Origin: Berghia stephanieae
Taxonomy: Eukaryota; Mollusca; Gastropoda; Nudibranchia; Aeolidiidae
DNA: 64,000 nt
NCBI GenBank assembly: GCA_034508935.3
Contig: CM067450.1
Location: forward strand, 8,748,602-8,812,601
Direction: 5' to 3'
Of the stretch, positions 37,692 through 49,681 are shown in pieces; the first letter of the stretch is position 1; each line of letters begins with the position of its first letter. A program made the translations under genes and the position numbers. Under the pieces are notes generated by a model. The model saw only the letters and a list, made by a program, of their open reading frames with translations, made no database searches and had not been told where the DNA came from.

Positions 37692-40600
37692 TTACAATTT
37701 CTGCAGGAGTTCACATTCCTGCAGATACTTTAAAATTGTAAGCGGATCGACCGACTGGAACAGAGACTTCAAGTCTCTGTTATCATAATGTTGTGACCTT
37801 ATCTGTTCTAATTCTGTACATTCAATTAAAATGTGTTGAACTGTCAGGTCACAGTTACATGTTCTGCAGAGGGGTTTTTCATCCCTCTCCAGAAGGAAAC
37901 GGTGAGTGAGGGCAGTATGTCCGATCCGGAGTCGAGTTATTTTTACCTCGTCTCTTCTTTTTAGCCCCGAGTTGGGTCTGGGGCCGAGGTTACTTTTAAT
38001 TTGTTTTAATTTGTTATGTACATCTCGACTCCAGGATAGTTCCCATTCCTTTCGGACATGTTTTTTTATATTGATCTTTAAATCCGCGTGTGGGATTTTA
38101 CTGCCCTCTTGTAATTCTTGGCTCACCGCCTCTTTTGCCAGTCGATCCGCTTCTTCGTTCCCCTGGATACCCACATGACTAGGTACCCAGAGAAAACAAA
38201 CTTTCTTTTTCTTAATAAATAATTTATTTGCACCTTCCAAGATACTTATGAGTCTTGGATCGGTGCAATAAAAATTTGAGATCCCTTAAGTACGGACAGC
38301 GAGTCAGACAAGATCAAGAATTTATTTTTATTCGATCTCTCAGCCAAACGGAGAGCATTTAGGATTGCTCTCGATTCCGCTGTAAAGATCGAAACATTTC
38401 TATCCAGGCGAAGTGATCCTGTGCCTTCCGATGAGTGATAGGCACATCCTACTGCATCTGCGCTCTTTGAACCATCCGTAAATATGTGAGTATGGTTTTT
38501 GTATGTTTGTAATATTGCTTTTAGTGTCTGTTTGTAAATATGTGGGTCTGTTTGTGATTTTTCCAGTTTTGTTAGGTCCAAATTTATGTTTGGTCTATGT
38601 ATGGACCATGGTGGTGTCTTTGCCTGGACGTATGGATGTATCCTATCTAGACTGATGTTCATGTCTGCGATGTCTTTTTTTATTCTGCAACCTAATGGTG
38701 GTGTCATTTTTGGGTGCTTGCGAAATTTTTCTTCTAGTGTCCTATTCGTGTAGTGTACATGTTTGTGTGCTGGGTTGTCGTGCAGCGATGTGACCTTAGT
38801 AACATACTGGAGAGCCAGTTTTTTCCTCCTGAGATGGAGAGGTGGCTCATCTGCCTCAGCATAAAGGCTTGCCACTGGAGAAGTGCGGAAAGCCCCGAGT
38901 GCCAAGCGCAGTCCCTGATGATGAATTGGGTCCAGCATGCCTAAGTAGGATGGTTTTGCAGAGCCGTATACAAAAGATGCGTAGTCCAGTTTTGATCGAA
39001 TAAGGGTTCGGTATATCTTTAGAAGAGTGTTTGTGTCCGAACCCCATTCCATGCTCGACAGAACTCTCATTATTCTCATTGCTTTCATGCATCGCAGTCT
39101 GAGATCTTTGATATGGGCGAGGAAATTTAGTTTCCTATCAAAGATCAAACCCAGGAATCGGGCTTCGTCCTTTACCTCAATTCTGGAATTGTTGAGATAA
39201 AGGTCAGGCTGTCTAATGCAGGTGCGTTTTCGGCAGAAGTGGACAGCTACTGTTTTTGATGGGGAGAAGGAGAAACCATTGAGATTTGCCCACTCCGACA
39301 GTTTGTTTAGTTGGAGTTGTAACTGTCTCTCAATGGTGTCCATACTCGATTTACTTCGATAGCATACAAGAAAGTCATCAACATATAAGGAACAGTCAAC
39401 ATTCTGTCTCATTGCATTCACTATTGAGTTTATTTTAATCTCAAACAGAATGGGAGACAGAATGCTACCCTGTGGAACTCCCTCTTCCTGATCAAATGGA
39501 TCAGAAAAGGTGGATCCTGCTTTGACCTGAAAGGATCTGTTGTTTAAAAATGCTCTGACAAACATTGGAAGGTTTCCTCGTAGACCAAGTTTGTGCAGAT
39601 CTTTGAGGATTCCGAATTTCCAAGTTGTGTCAAAGGCCTTCTCAAGGTCAAAGAAGATTGCTACCAAGTGCTCACCTTTGGCAAAGGCCTCACGAATGAA
39701 GCTCTCTAGTCGAACAAGGTGATCAACAGTTGATCTGTTCTTTCGAAAGCCACATTGGAGGTCGGAGAGGGAGTTGTTGTGTTCCAAGTAGAACATCAGA
39801 CGCTTGTTGACCATTTTCTCCATCAGCTTGCATAGGCAGCTGGTGAGGGAGATTGGTCGGTAGTTTGAAGCGTCCGAATGGTCTTTCCCAGGTTTTGGGA
39901 TTGGAATCACGGTGGCCAGATTCCAACTAGGTGGAAAAGTCTGTGTTGTCCATATCTTGTTATAGATATTCAAAAGGACAACCATACTATCTTGTGGAAG
40001 ATGTCGGAGTATTTCATAACTGATGTTGTCAGGACCCGGTGCTGTGACATTTGTGTCACGGAGGCAGGCACCCAACTCCTCAAGTGTAAATGGTTTGTTG
40101 TAGTCTTCAGTGTTTGTAGATGTAAAGTTTATTGGTGTGTTTTCTGCGTTTTGTTTATGGCGCAGAAATTGTGGTGTGTGGTGTGCAGACGAGGAGTTGT
40201 GCGCCAGCCTCTCGGCCAGAGTGTTGGCAATTTCTTGTTCTGTTTCAGCCACGGATCCATCGGGACGTGTCAAGTGATTTAGTGAATCACTATCGGATCC
40301 CTTCAGTTTCCGTAACATCTTCCACACCCTATTCAGGGGTGTCTGGCTATTTATTTTTGAGACAAAGTTTTGGAAGGATCTCCGTTTGTTTTCTCGGAAG
40401 ATCTTCCTACACTTTGCTCGTAGTTTCCTAAATGTTGCGAAATTCTCAGGGATTGGGAATCTCATCGCTTTCCTGTATGCTTTTTTCTTCTCCCGTAGGG
40501 CCGCTCGACATTCCTCTGAAAACCAGGGATTGTGTTTTCTCGGTCTACCAGAGGTTGTTGGTATTGTCGAGCTGCAGATATTTGTTAAAATATTTTTGAA

Positions 40601-41365
40601 TTTGTCATAGCTGTCCACCTCTGTCGTAAGGAGTCTGTGACACTCCTGTGAGAAAGTTTCCCAATCTGCTCGCCGTACACTCCAACGTTTGGGCTGTGGG
40701 GCCCTTGAAGTCGGGGTGATGTCGAGGCAGACTGGAAAATGGTCAGAACCGTGATCGTCATCGATCACAGTCCAGGAGAGATCTGGAGCTAATGTAGGAT
40801 CACAGAAAGTGAGATCGATGGCAGACGTGGTAAGATTGTGAATATTTACCCGTGTTGCCTCGAGACCGTTTGCCAAGTATACATCCATTTTCATTATGAA
40901 AGCCTCCACTGCCTTTCCCCTCTGGTTTGTGTCTGTGTTTCCCCAGAGAGGACTGTGAGCATTGAAATCTCCCATTATCACATAGGGAGGGGGGAGTTGG
41001 TTTAGAACTCCTAGCTCGGCAGACTGGAGGCGATGATCTGGTGGGATGTACACAGAGCAGATGGTGATTGGTCTGTGCAATGTCACTCTCACTGCTATTG
41101 CCTGTAGATTTGTTTTCATTGGTATCAAGCGGTGGGGGGTGCTCTTCTTCGTGAGAATCGAAACTCCCCCACACGCTATCTGGCCATCAGAGTGAATCAG
41201 ATGATTGGCCGTATATCCTTTTACTGTGTAGTCGTCTGCTGGTAATTTTGTTTCCTGCAGACAGACTACATCAGGATTCCTCTGGAGGAGGAGGTCCAAT
41301 TCTGTTCTATTTGATCTGATCCCTCTGATGTTCCAGGAAATTAATCTTGTCTGACTAGGTATCCT
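37692..41365 (-). CDS. LINE copy B ORF2: AP endonuclease, reverse transcriptase, RNase H
   Basis: About 1220 residues. It starts without a clear ATG: the open frame runs from the ORF1 stop through RLISWNIRGIRSNRTELDLL, the usual endonuclease start. Endonuclease: CLQETKLPADD, MGDFNAHSPLWG, DDHGSDHFPV. Reverse transcriptase: PGPDNISYEIL, FRKNRSTVDHLV, FFDLEKAFDTTW, PQGSILSPILF and the catalytic YVDD. RNase H: FTDGSKSADAVG, AESRAILNAL, SDSLSVLKG, then SHVGIQGNEEADRLAKEA. A late CRTCNCDLTVQHILIEC is a zinc-finger-like tail. One base is missing near 38284 (CCC where copies A and C have CCCC), shifting frame inside RNase H. Otherwise the protein looks functional, and it could supply activity to truncated copies and hairpin-tailed SINEs. 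Confidence 0.9.
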
Positions 41366-42722
41366 AATTTTTTGTGGGGAGGTTAGGCAGTATGCCTGCC
41401 TTCAACCCTTTTACTTTTATTCTCCTAGGAGGAGAGACTTCCATAGGAGAAGGAGGCCCTGTGGAGGGCCTCTCGGTTTTTTTAGGGCTGAGTTTTTTTG
41501 AACCCTTGGGATTTTTAGGTCCCTCTGGGTTCTTAGATTTTTTGGGGCTTTGAGGCCCCTCAGGGGGATTTGTGGATCCCCCGACTGGTGTTGGTGGCTC
41601 CATATTCTGGGAAGGGGTGGAGTTTTGTTTTTGGGGGGATAGAGAGGGCTCACGGGAATGGAGATGGGGGGTGGGTCCAACATCCACGCCCATGAGGGGG
41701 AGAATTTTTTTGTTTGGGGAAGGAGGGGGGGTGGAGGTCGCCTTGGAGGTGGATGTGGAGGGGGCTGCAGGTTCCACATCTTGAACCTCCAATGTGTCAA
41801 AAAGATTTTTTGACACATTTGCGACCTTGTTTTTAGGTCTTGATGGCTTTTTCTTTTGAGGACTGTCTTTTCTAGTCTGTGCGATTTTGCCATGGCTGTT
41901 TTGGTTATTACCAGCAGCCCTGGCAACTTCTGCATAACTCTTGGCAGAAGCAGCGACCTGCCGAGGGGGGCAGATCACTGCTTTTGCCTGAGCAAACGTA
42001 CCGCCGTAAGTGGCTCTGTATGTCAAGATTGCCTTTTCTTCTTGCCACTTAGGACAATCTTTCGAATGTGCTGCATGCTTGCCTTGGCAGTTCAGACAAC
42101 AAGGGTCCACTTTGCAGTTTTCCTCATTGTGGTCTTCTTTGCCGCAGCGGGGGCATGTAGCTTTACGGCGGCAGTTTGTTTTCGTATGGCCGTACCGGTG
42201 GCAGTTAAAACATCTCATGGGGTTCGGGACGTAAGGCCGAACCTCCAAGTCGAGGTATTCAATTCTTATTCTCGACGGGGGTCTCGGGCTGTCAAAAGTC
42301 AGGATCCAGGTGTTGGTCTGGATTGTGCTGTCGCCGCGGCGGATGCTAACCCGCCGAGCTTCGACAACACCCTCCAGTTCCTCAACCATCTCCTGCTCCG
42401 AACAGCCTACCAGATCTCTGCTTCTTATGACACCTTTTGACCTATTGAGGCTCCTGTGAGCCTCAACGGTGACTGGGATGTCAGAGAATCTGGTACATTT
42501 CAAGAGGTTCTCACTCTCTTGTCGACCCTGCACTTGTATCATTAAAGTGCCAGAGTTGTTCCTGTTCACTGCCTTTGGTGTACCGGCGCCATTTGCTTTG
42601 AGTGCCTTGCTGATGGTGAAGATACTCAAAGTGTTCAGTTTTATGTTTTCCTCATTCGGTTGAATTACCAGGAACGGCGAGAATTTTGGGGTTGCCATTC
42701 CTGGTAAGTCATCAAGAGTCAT
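41364..42722 (-). CDS. LINE copy B ORF1, CCHC zinc-knuckle protein
   Basis: 452 residues from MTLDDLPGMATPKF. It probably binds LINE RNA in the ribonucleoprotein, as I/Jockey-group ORF1 proteins do. Three knuckles are visible: CFNCHRYGHTKTNC (171-184), CPRCGKEDHNEENC (190-203) and CLNCQGKHAAHSKDC (209-223). The preceding 170 residues hold an RRM-like region by position (LMIQVQGRQESENLL, IRIEYLDLEVRPY), though I cannot confirm the fold. The C-terminal third is proline- and lysine-rich and low in complexity. It ends NLPTKN with a stop at an AAAAAATTAG sequence where ORF2 is already open in another frame. The copy in LINE A is identical over most of its length. Confidence 0.9.
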   Translation of the reverse strand: MTLDDLPGMATPKFSPFLVIQPNEENIKLNTLSIFTISKALKANGAGTPKAVNRNNSGTLMIQVQGRQESENLLKCTRFSDIPVTVEAHRSLNRSKGVIRSRDLVGCSEQEMVEELEGVVEARRVSIRRGDSTIQTNTWILTFDSPRPPSRIRIEYLDLEVRPYVPNPMRCFNCHRYGHTKTNCRRKATCPRCGKEDHNEENCKVDPCCLNCQGKHAAHSKDCPKWQEEKAILTYRATYGGTFAQAKAVICPPRQVAASAKSYAEVARAAGNNQNSHGKIAQTRKDSPQKKKPSRPKNKVANVSKNLFDTLEVQDVEPAAPSTSTSKATSTPPPSPNKKILPLMGVDVGPTPHLHSREPSLSPQKQNSTPSQNMEPPTPVGGSTNPPEGPQSPKKSKNPEGPKNPKGSKKLSPKKTERPSTGPPSPMEVSPPRRIKVKGLKAGILPNLPTKN

Positions 42723-44235
42723 CGGGCAGTTATCTTTCTTTTTTTACCTGTCTGGGGTGGGGCTTTAAGGGGAGAGTTTTTATTGTTTTTGGCCATGATA
42801 TTTATAAGTTTTTATTCAACCCGGCTATATTGTGCCCACTAGCACGGCTCAGTCCCACACTTGGGGGGTAAGGCACTCACCGAAGCTATACTCCTCAAGT
42901 CTGGCCTCCTCTTGTCCTTTCATGGTCCTTGGGAAAAAAAAAGAAAAAAAAAAAAAAAAAAAAAAAGGACTCGAGGGGTGGAGTTGGGGGACGTCCCGTC
43001 TCCAGGCCTTTCTCTCGGATTGACCCTAATCTTTGCGTTGCACAAAGACTGACTGCTGATTCAGAGATGACAAACCATGATTAAAAAGAAATTTCATGGG
43101 GGACAGGAACTAGATATGGTTTTAAATCTAGTCCTTCCAATCTCTTTGCCTAAATGGAGGGGAGTGCCAAAAAATAGATTTGGCATCTCTGCGTTGGGTA
43201 GCTCGGGCCATCTACAAGGTAGGCTACCCACCCGTCTTTAGAGAAGCGTCAAGCCAAAGAGGAGTGTTGGGGTAGAAACACCTCGCAAGGTGAACCCCCC
43301 TCAGCCTCCAGGATCAATAGCTCCTCCTTATCGGGGTCCTCTCGGAACTGCGCACCCTCAGCAGAAAGGTGCCTGCTGTGCAGGATTTGGAAAGGAATAT
43401 CTCCTCGTTGAACCTATTTCAACGGTACAGGGTATAGAGATACTGGGGGATAGAAGACAGTTAAGAAGGCTTGTTTTCCTCCGTTCTTTCTCTCTCTCTG
43501 TCCTGGCAACTCAATTTTGATAAGGAAGGGAAATTTGGAATCATTGGGGAAATGGGGTATGGAATGGAAATCATAGCTCAAATATGGTAAAAGGGGGTGG
43601 GATTTGTGCTATGCCATCGCCTTCCCTTGCTCTCTTTAAACTGAAACCGTCATTCCTCAAAACATCTTTTATATACTACGTTCTTGGGATTTGGGGGGAG
43701 AAAAAGTTTGGGGATGATTGCCAGGACAAGAAAAATAGCAAAATGGGTGAATGAAGCCATTCTCATAAAAAGGGCTGGGGTGTGGGGGTCTGTGGAGCCA
43801 CTGTGTCTCTCCATTTTTCTCTCACCAGTCGGGTGGTTTTTCGTTGGTTACCACCAAACCAGAATGGCTCTTTTAGTCGCCTTCTACGACACGCATGAGC
43901 TTACGGTGGCTCAATTCTTTTCCCTCTCAGTTGAGGGACCCCGGAGACCACACGGGGCACCATAATAATAATACTTCGGTCAACCCCCCTCCCAAACATA
44001 CAATATTATCCGAAATCAGCAGCACACACTTTGAAGGGACTAATCAGACACTCAAAATGTGTGTTGATTGACCATAGGAGATGACGAAGTAAGCCATAGC
44101 TCACTTTTTTTTCACTAGAGATTTTTTTTTATTTTCCTCGATTGGAAAGGTGAAAAGCGGAATTTTTGCCTTGAATGTGGAATGTATACCAATTAAGTGA
44201 AATTATTCCGCGAAAAGCGGAAGGGTAGGAGCCTC

Positions 44236-44360
44236 TAGGTCAAGGTCATGCTTCTTGTAAATCGTCGAGACAGAAATAGCCGGTATGCCAATTTCCTATG
44301 CGATGATTTTCTGTCGCATGCCAGACTTTCCAAATGCATCGAATCTTCCTTTTCCGCGAT
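44236..44360 (-). pseudogene. pogo-type transposase N-terminal helix-turn-helix remnant
   Basis: One minus-strand frame reads RFDAFGKSGMRQKIIA, a stop, then EIGIPAISVSTIYKKHDLDL, like the CENP-B/pogo DNA-binding domain (IA-EFGIP-STVS-I-K). It is too short and broken to be active. Confidence 0.6.
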
Positions 44361-44845
44361 AGGTGTGCGATTGTAGTTGTAGACTTGACTTGAATTCTTG
44401 ATAAAATTGATACTAATTAAGAGGGCCGTTACATAGGATGGCCTGGGATTAGAACCCCCCAAAAAAATCTTGAACTTGAAGTTGCGACAAATGTAAAATT
44501 TGAGATGGAGAAATTAAAGTTATTTAATACTGCTTATGTACATTGAACACGGACGTCAGGCAAAGCACCTACATCACATCGATGTGCGCCAATCGTTCGC
44601 GGATATTCTTAACCACTGAAAATTCTTACTGGTAGCTTTTTTAACCAATGGAAATACTTGTTTATTTGTGATTTTATTGTAGTCATGAGTGATAAGAACA
44701 TCGACTTAAGCGACATCGACGTATGTGGAGTTTTTTTTTTTTTTTACTAATGTTATATAGGAAGAAGGGGGAGGGACCAAGAAAAAAAATCGACTTGGGT
44801 AAAAATCGACTTAGGCAACGTCGACGTATCCAGAGTACACTGTAT

Positions 44846-44950
44846 ATCCATCAAGATCTCAAATAAGAAAACGGAATTCTCCTTTTGCCTCAAAATCAGT
44901 TGCAAAGATCAAATCAAAGCTGCAGTATTGCATAATAATGGCCAATTCTG
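44846..44950 (+). pseudogene. duplicate fragment of the recombinase gene, right piece
   Basis: ATCCATCAAGATCTCAAATA to AAGCTGCAGTAT and GCCAATTCTG matches 36208-36316, the last exon end. The stop codon position differs. Confidence 0.8.
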
Positions 44951-45559
44951 AAATCCATACTTTATGAAAAATATCTCGAATTTTGTGGTGGGTCATGTAA
45001 TTTGGTTTAATTAGTTTGTGAGCTATGTAAATGTACATGTGTATGTTTTTTGTGGTGTTAATTTTAATTGTTAGCCTGGCAGCTTATATCAATATCAACT
45101 GTGTGGGTTTTTTTTATAACTCAGAGGATTTGGTACAGCTGATCAAATTTGTTTTTGGGTATTTGCAGAGAATTATGTATGTGTTTATTATTGGGACATT
45201 AGGTAATAAGGACTTGGTGAAATTCATGTCTTTTGGTCTTTTCATTGGGCAGTTCTTAGTCATGAAAGATGCACGTGTCTATTTAATCTCTATTCAGACA
45301 CAAATAATCGACGTTAATATTCATACTGTTTTATTTGTTCTAGTTCTTATTCTGGGCATTGTTATCTCACCATTCAGTTACATGGAGGCTTTGATTTTAC
45401 TCAAAGTGATGTATGGGTTGTCTCTTAGCTCCTACTTACTGATATATAAATTGTAATTGGTCGTTTTCCAGTTAAATATTGTAATCTTAATATCATTGAC
45501 AAGGATCAGTCTTTGGTTAAATATGAATGTATTTTTATATGAATGTATAGTGTGGGTAT
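44951..45559. other. T-rich stretch with a 141-codon open frame, probably not a gene
   Basis: The frame at 45031-45456 is strongly hydrophobic and T-rich with no family resemblance I can name. It abuts the LINE/SINE tail that follows and may be part of that element. Confidence 0.35.
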
Positions 45560-46115
45560 GGGTTACGCTCAGGTATTTTATCCACCTGGGTGGGGTTCCT
45601 GACCTCCCATAGTGGGCAGGGAGGTACTTACTGTCTTCTATCCCCCTATATATCTATTTTCCAACTAGCTTTCTGTCTTTGTCTTGGAATGGGATTACTT
45701 GGTTTTGTCCTGGCCCTGACCGGATACCCTTGGTGAGAGGGAAACAATCAAATGTATAGTTAGTTTTGGGAGAGATATTTTTTCCTTGTAAATCATCTCT
45801 CTGTTATGTAATGTATTATGTTTTGTATTTAGATCTTATATATGACTTATAATCATTTGAGTGTATTCCCCTTAGTGGGGACCTGTGCTTGTGACTGGAT
45901 AAAACTTTTAGGTGATCTCAAACTAAGTACTTTGATAGTGTGCTCTTGGAATCTGCATCTGTTCCCTATTTGAATCAATTCCCCTGTCTTATCTTTTCAT
46001 GGGTGCTTTAATTGTAATTTTTGAACCTTTTAGTATCCCATTTTCTTCCTTTTTACTGGCGCTGGAATGACCTTAATGTGTTGCAAGCGCCTTAAAACCA
46101 TTAAAAACATTTTAT
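45560..46115 (+). mobile_element. LINE/SINE 3' element with hairpin tail, plus orientation
   Basis: Reverse complement of 18712-19265 in the same block order (GGTTCCTGACCTCCCATAG, GGGATTACTTGGTTTTGTCC, GGTGATCTCAAACTAAGTAC). It ends in GGCGCTGGAATGACC and GTGTTGCAAGCGCC, then an A-rich tail. Confidence 0.75.
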
Positions 46116-46702
46116 CTTCGGTCGTCTCTGGGGCATTCTTCCTATTTTAGATTTCTGGAAGTTGATAAGCCTTAATTATGTTTGGTGGTGTTTTATGTGC
46201 TTTTGTTTTTGGTTTAATTTCATTTTTGCTAAAGCGATATTTTATTTTGTTTTGTTTTTATTTTTATTACTTCAATATTTAAAAGAAAATAAAATTATTT
46301 GTGAACATTACACAATGCTCTGCTTGCTTCCTTATACTAAATGGTCATTCTAGTCAATCGAAATTTTGGCTGAAAATCAATAGCAGCTATCTCCATTTAC
46401 CCTTGTAATTAAGCTTGGTAATCAAAACGTCTCTCTCCAGAAGTTTTGAGTATTATCAAACATGAAAAAGAAATGATATATTAATGCATAGAATCTTCTG
46501 TAATTTAATGTAAAAGTGGGTTTCAGCCAGTACTGAGTCCACCAATTAACATAATGAAAAACAATGAGATAGAGCCTTGTTGATTCCCTGCCAATGAATA
46601 GTTGTTGGCTTTTCTTGAAGTTAAGGGATGTGCATTCGAGCATCTATAAGCTTAGAAGAAAAGAGAGTTCCTTAAAATCTGTGTGGCCCATAAAGCTGGA
46701 TC
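46116..46702. other. no gene seen
   Basis: AT-rich with T runs; open frames are short and unremarkable. Confidence 0.4.
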
Positions 46703-46945
46703 TTAACTCACTCAACCTTAGAGATTGTTGTTACTTTTCAAATTTGATAAAAAAATGTATTAAAAATGAGCATGTACTTAGATAAATTTATTCAACAATC
46801 AATAACATGCAAAAACGAAAAACATTAGCTTTGATAATATTAATATACCTATAATTTGTCTCATAAATATGTATTAAATAGGCATGGGGTAAAAGTAACC
46901 TGGGTTAACTACAGATATGGTCGGAGTTAGGGTTGAGTGAGTTAA
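46703..46945. mobile_element. TTAA MITE, second copy
   Basis: TTAA-CTCACTCAACC at the left and GGGTTGAGTGAG-TTAA at the right. It shares AAACATTAGCTTTGATA and AAATAGGCATGGGGTA with 11600-11815, and is about 27 bases longer. Confidence 0.82.
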
Positions 46946-48156
46946 GTCATCAGTACCTTTAAAATGAAGCAGACGATTCTTATTCATTAAAAATTTGGAC
47001 CGGGAGCTACTATATCACATCTTACTTTTCCAACATGCTGTTATACATTTGCTTTTTATCATCCTTGCTCAATGGAAAAACTGGACCTTGTGGCAATGAA
47101 CCCGAGACTTTCCGATTAGGATTTGAAGGTGCTAAGCATTTGGCCTCTGTCCCTTTTAACCGACCTATGGTGAGGGATTTGTCAATCCTCTCTATGAGTA
47201 ACTTTCTGTGTTTGTACATGTACTTGTTTAAGCTTTTCACAGACAATGTGATTTCTAACCAAACACACAACGTTTGATAAATCACGTTCAATTTTTTTTT
47301 TTAATTGATGTGCTTAAAACAGTAAAGGCTAATTTACTGATTTTAGAACATCAAATTTAAAGATTATGGAATTTTGCTGGTTGGATTATTGATATATTTG
47401 CTATTGTTCTGGGCTGGACGAATGGGATCATTAATATTATGTGTAGGAGAGTGGTGTGTGCAAGTCAGATTTTCAGATCTGTAGTTTGTGCATGTTGTAA
47501 CTCTGGAGTTCATTAAATGAAGCACCCATTTGAACAATTATCTTGCCTGACATCAACTTAGAAACTTGAAATTCACAGACAAGAGGTATAAAGGATTGGT
47601 TTATGTGAATGTGCCTGATTTTTTTTCCAATTTTTTTGGTTGAGTGGACCGATCATCCACAGCTCTTGAAAATAGTGTGAAAACTACACGAAGTTCGAAC
47701 CCCGATTACTCAACCACCTAATCAAAATTCGCTATGTCAGCAGCACTTTTACTGAAAGACAATAGAGAGAACTACCCACATACCGATTTTCAGATTTCTC
47801 ATGCCAGTCGGCTGACCACTAGCCACTCCCCAAAGTGAATGATGCGCTGAGTGAATGATGGAATAGTGTTATATAACAACGTATTTTCATATACATGTTA
47901 TATGACAACCTACTGTCATGTACATGGTATATGTCAACTCACACCCCTGTCCATGGTATATCACAACACACTATTCTAAACAGGTTTTCAACAACTTCTT
48001 TAATTTGAATGTATAATGTAATTATCAGACCATATATGGCATAATTGATGTCCACTGGTCACGACTATCTAATTATCGTCCACCCAGGATGTCTGGAAGT
48101 GGTGGTTGTCATATCCCTGTGTGCTAACAAAGTCGCGAAAAACCACCGCATATGAG

Positions 48157-48236
<80 letters not shown>

Positions 48237-48519
48237 CAATGTTATAACCTCAACTTTGTATTATTTTATGTTCCTTGTTATAAATCATGCGAATTTGATT
48301 TCTCACGAATGTTTTGTTCCATAAATAAAACAAGGGACTTAACTCTATCCCGTCTCAACCCTTGCAGGAAAACTAAATGCAGCCTTTTTAAAAATTGTGT
48401 TTCTATATATCGTCATTAATCTAAATTAATATCACCCAGCCACTCAAATAACAACCAATTCTCAACAGACAAAACTCCCACCACCTGAAACACAACAGGA
48501 AACACATTCACTCAGTCGA
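46946..48519. other. repeat-like stretch, no gene identified
   Basis: tRNA-like minus-strand pieces near 47085-47170 (AACCCGAGACTTTCC) and 47690-47735 (GTTCGAACCCCGATTAC), short imperfect repeats of CATGGTATATGACAAC type at 47880-47970, and a TA array at 48153-48237. Confidence 0.4.
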
Positions 48520-48840
48520 TCAAGCACATGCCTAAACCAACCTCGAAAGCAGAGTTACACCACTTCCTAGGGTTGGCAACCTATCTTTCAAAGTTTATAC
48601 CAGACTTCAGCTCCAAAACAGCTGTACTCCGAGATCTACTTAGCAAAGACGCAATCTTCCTGCGGGAGAAACACAACCAGAAGGCATTCAACATCAAAAC
48701 TGCGGTCACCGAACAGTAAACACTGCACTATTATAATTATAATCCACACAAACCAGTAGAACTTCATTGCAACGCCAGCCTGAGAGGTATTGGTGCAGCC
48801 CTACTACTACTACTACAACAGGACAACCAAAACACAATGA
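48520..48840 (+). mobile_element. Ty3/gypsy fossil, short pol fragment
   Basis: Part of the region between reverse transcriptase and RNase H of a Ty3/gypsy element (FLGLATYLSKFIPDF signature). No LTRs or other parts were found. It is short and broken, with a few breaks, so old. Confidence 0.75.
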
Positions 48841-48849
48841 AAACCATAA

Positions 48850-49102
48850 CTCTTTCAAATAGGTAACAATGTTTTTAAAATTTGGTACACAGGTGTAAAA
48901 TATGGTGCTCTTTAACTTTTGTTCTTTGACATGCATTGAAATGTTAATAGTTTTTGATTTCATTATTCATGATTTTTGCTCTTTTTATGACTTTTCAAGG
49001 GCCATAACTCTGCGAAATAGTACCTTTTTTTTGGCCGACAAATATCATTTGATCACTGAATAAACGTACTTTCAGGATATAAGTGAAAATTTGTCACCAG
49101 GT

Positions 49103-49133
<31 letters not shown>

Positions 49134-49155
49134 AGAGTCCAGCTGGCCCACAGAC
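48850..49155 (+). repeat. dispersed repeat ending in a long poly-G
   Basis: CTTTTCAAGGGCCATAACTC and CACCAGGTGGGGG, then about 30 G. A second copy in the same orientation is at 61070-61255, with the same order and a shorter G run. Confidence 0.65.
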
Positions 49156-49384
49156 TACATAGCATTCGCAAGCAAGAGCCTCACCCATAGCAATCTAGAG
49201 AAGTGCAGTTCGAGCGACCGTGGCCAAAAAAATCTGGAAGGCCCATGGTTTTTTTTTTTTTTTTTTTGAACTGGGGGAAGGGGCGAGAGTTGAGTTACCT
49301 CGGTTACCAGCATGATATGGCATTAATTACAAACACGCTTGCACGCATACCAAAGCAATCTAGAGTTTTAAGACTAAAACGCAC

Positions 49385-49387
49385 GCG

Positions 49388-49424
<37 letters not shown>
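49385..49424. repeat. CA dinucleotide array
   Basis: About 17 CA units. Confidence 0.95.
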
Positions 49425-49426
<2 letters not shown>

Positions 49427-49681
49427 AGATTCACCAAGGTCAAGAAGTGCCATATGTTACACTTTTAAGAATTCAGTCTTGCTTGTACATATTGACCACT
49501 TGTAGTTGTGGATCGCCGTTATTCTGTTGTTCATTTTCATGGAGTGACCATTAAGTTTTGTTGTAGTTGTGAATTGCCGTTGTTTATTGCTCATTTTCCC
49601 TTTACAATGGATTCGGCAATACATTTTAAGCAAATAATAAATAATTTTATCATTTTTTATCAATAATAATAATAACTGAAA

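Larger units (their letters stand above)
37490..43970 (-). mobile_element. I/Nimb-type LINE, copy B, nearly intact
   Basis: The element is 37503-43957 (about 6455 bases) between duplications CACCATAATAATA at 37490-37502 and 43958-43970. It is full length: the 5' end matches copy A to the last bases. It is inserted in the pogo-like element. Confidence 0.95.
36855..44844. mobile_element. pogo/Tigger-like element, TA duplication, split by LINE B
   Basis: Ends CAGTGGACTCCGGATAAGAC (36857) and the inverted GTATCCAGAGTACACTG (44842) are flanked by TA. Subterminal AAAAAAATCGACTT occurs at both ends. Without LINE B it is about 1.5 kb. A CENP-B-like helix-turn-helix remnant is on the minus strand at about 44236-44360. 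A further inverted pair, AGAGGCTCCTACCC at 37028 and its complement at 44223, lies inside. Confidence 0.8.

Noticed and set aside
45031-45456. 141-codon hydrophobic frame that could be a membrane protein
   Set aside because: T-rich composition alone produces hydrophobic codons; no splice sites, homologue or conserved motif were seen.
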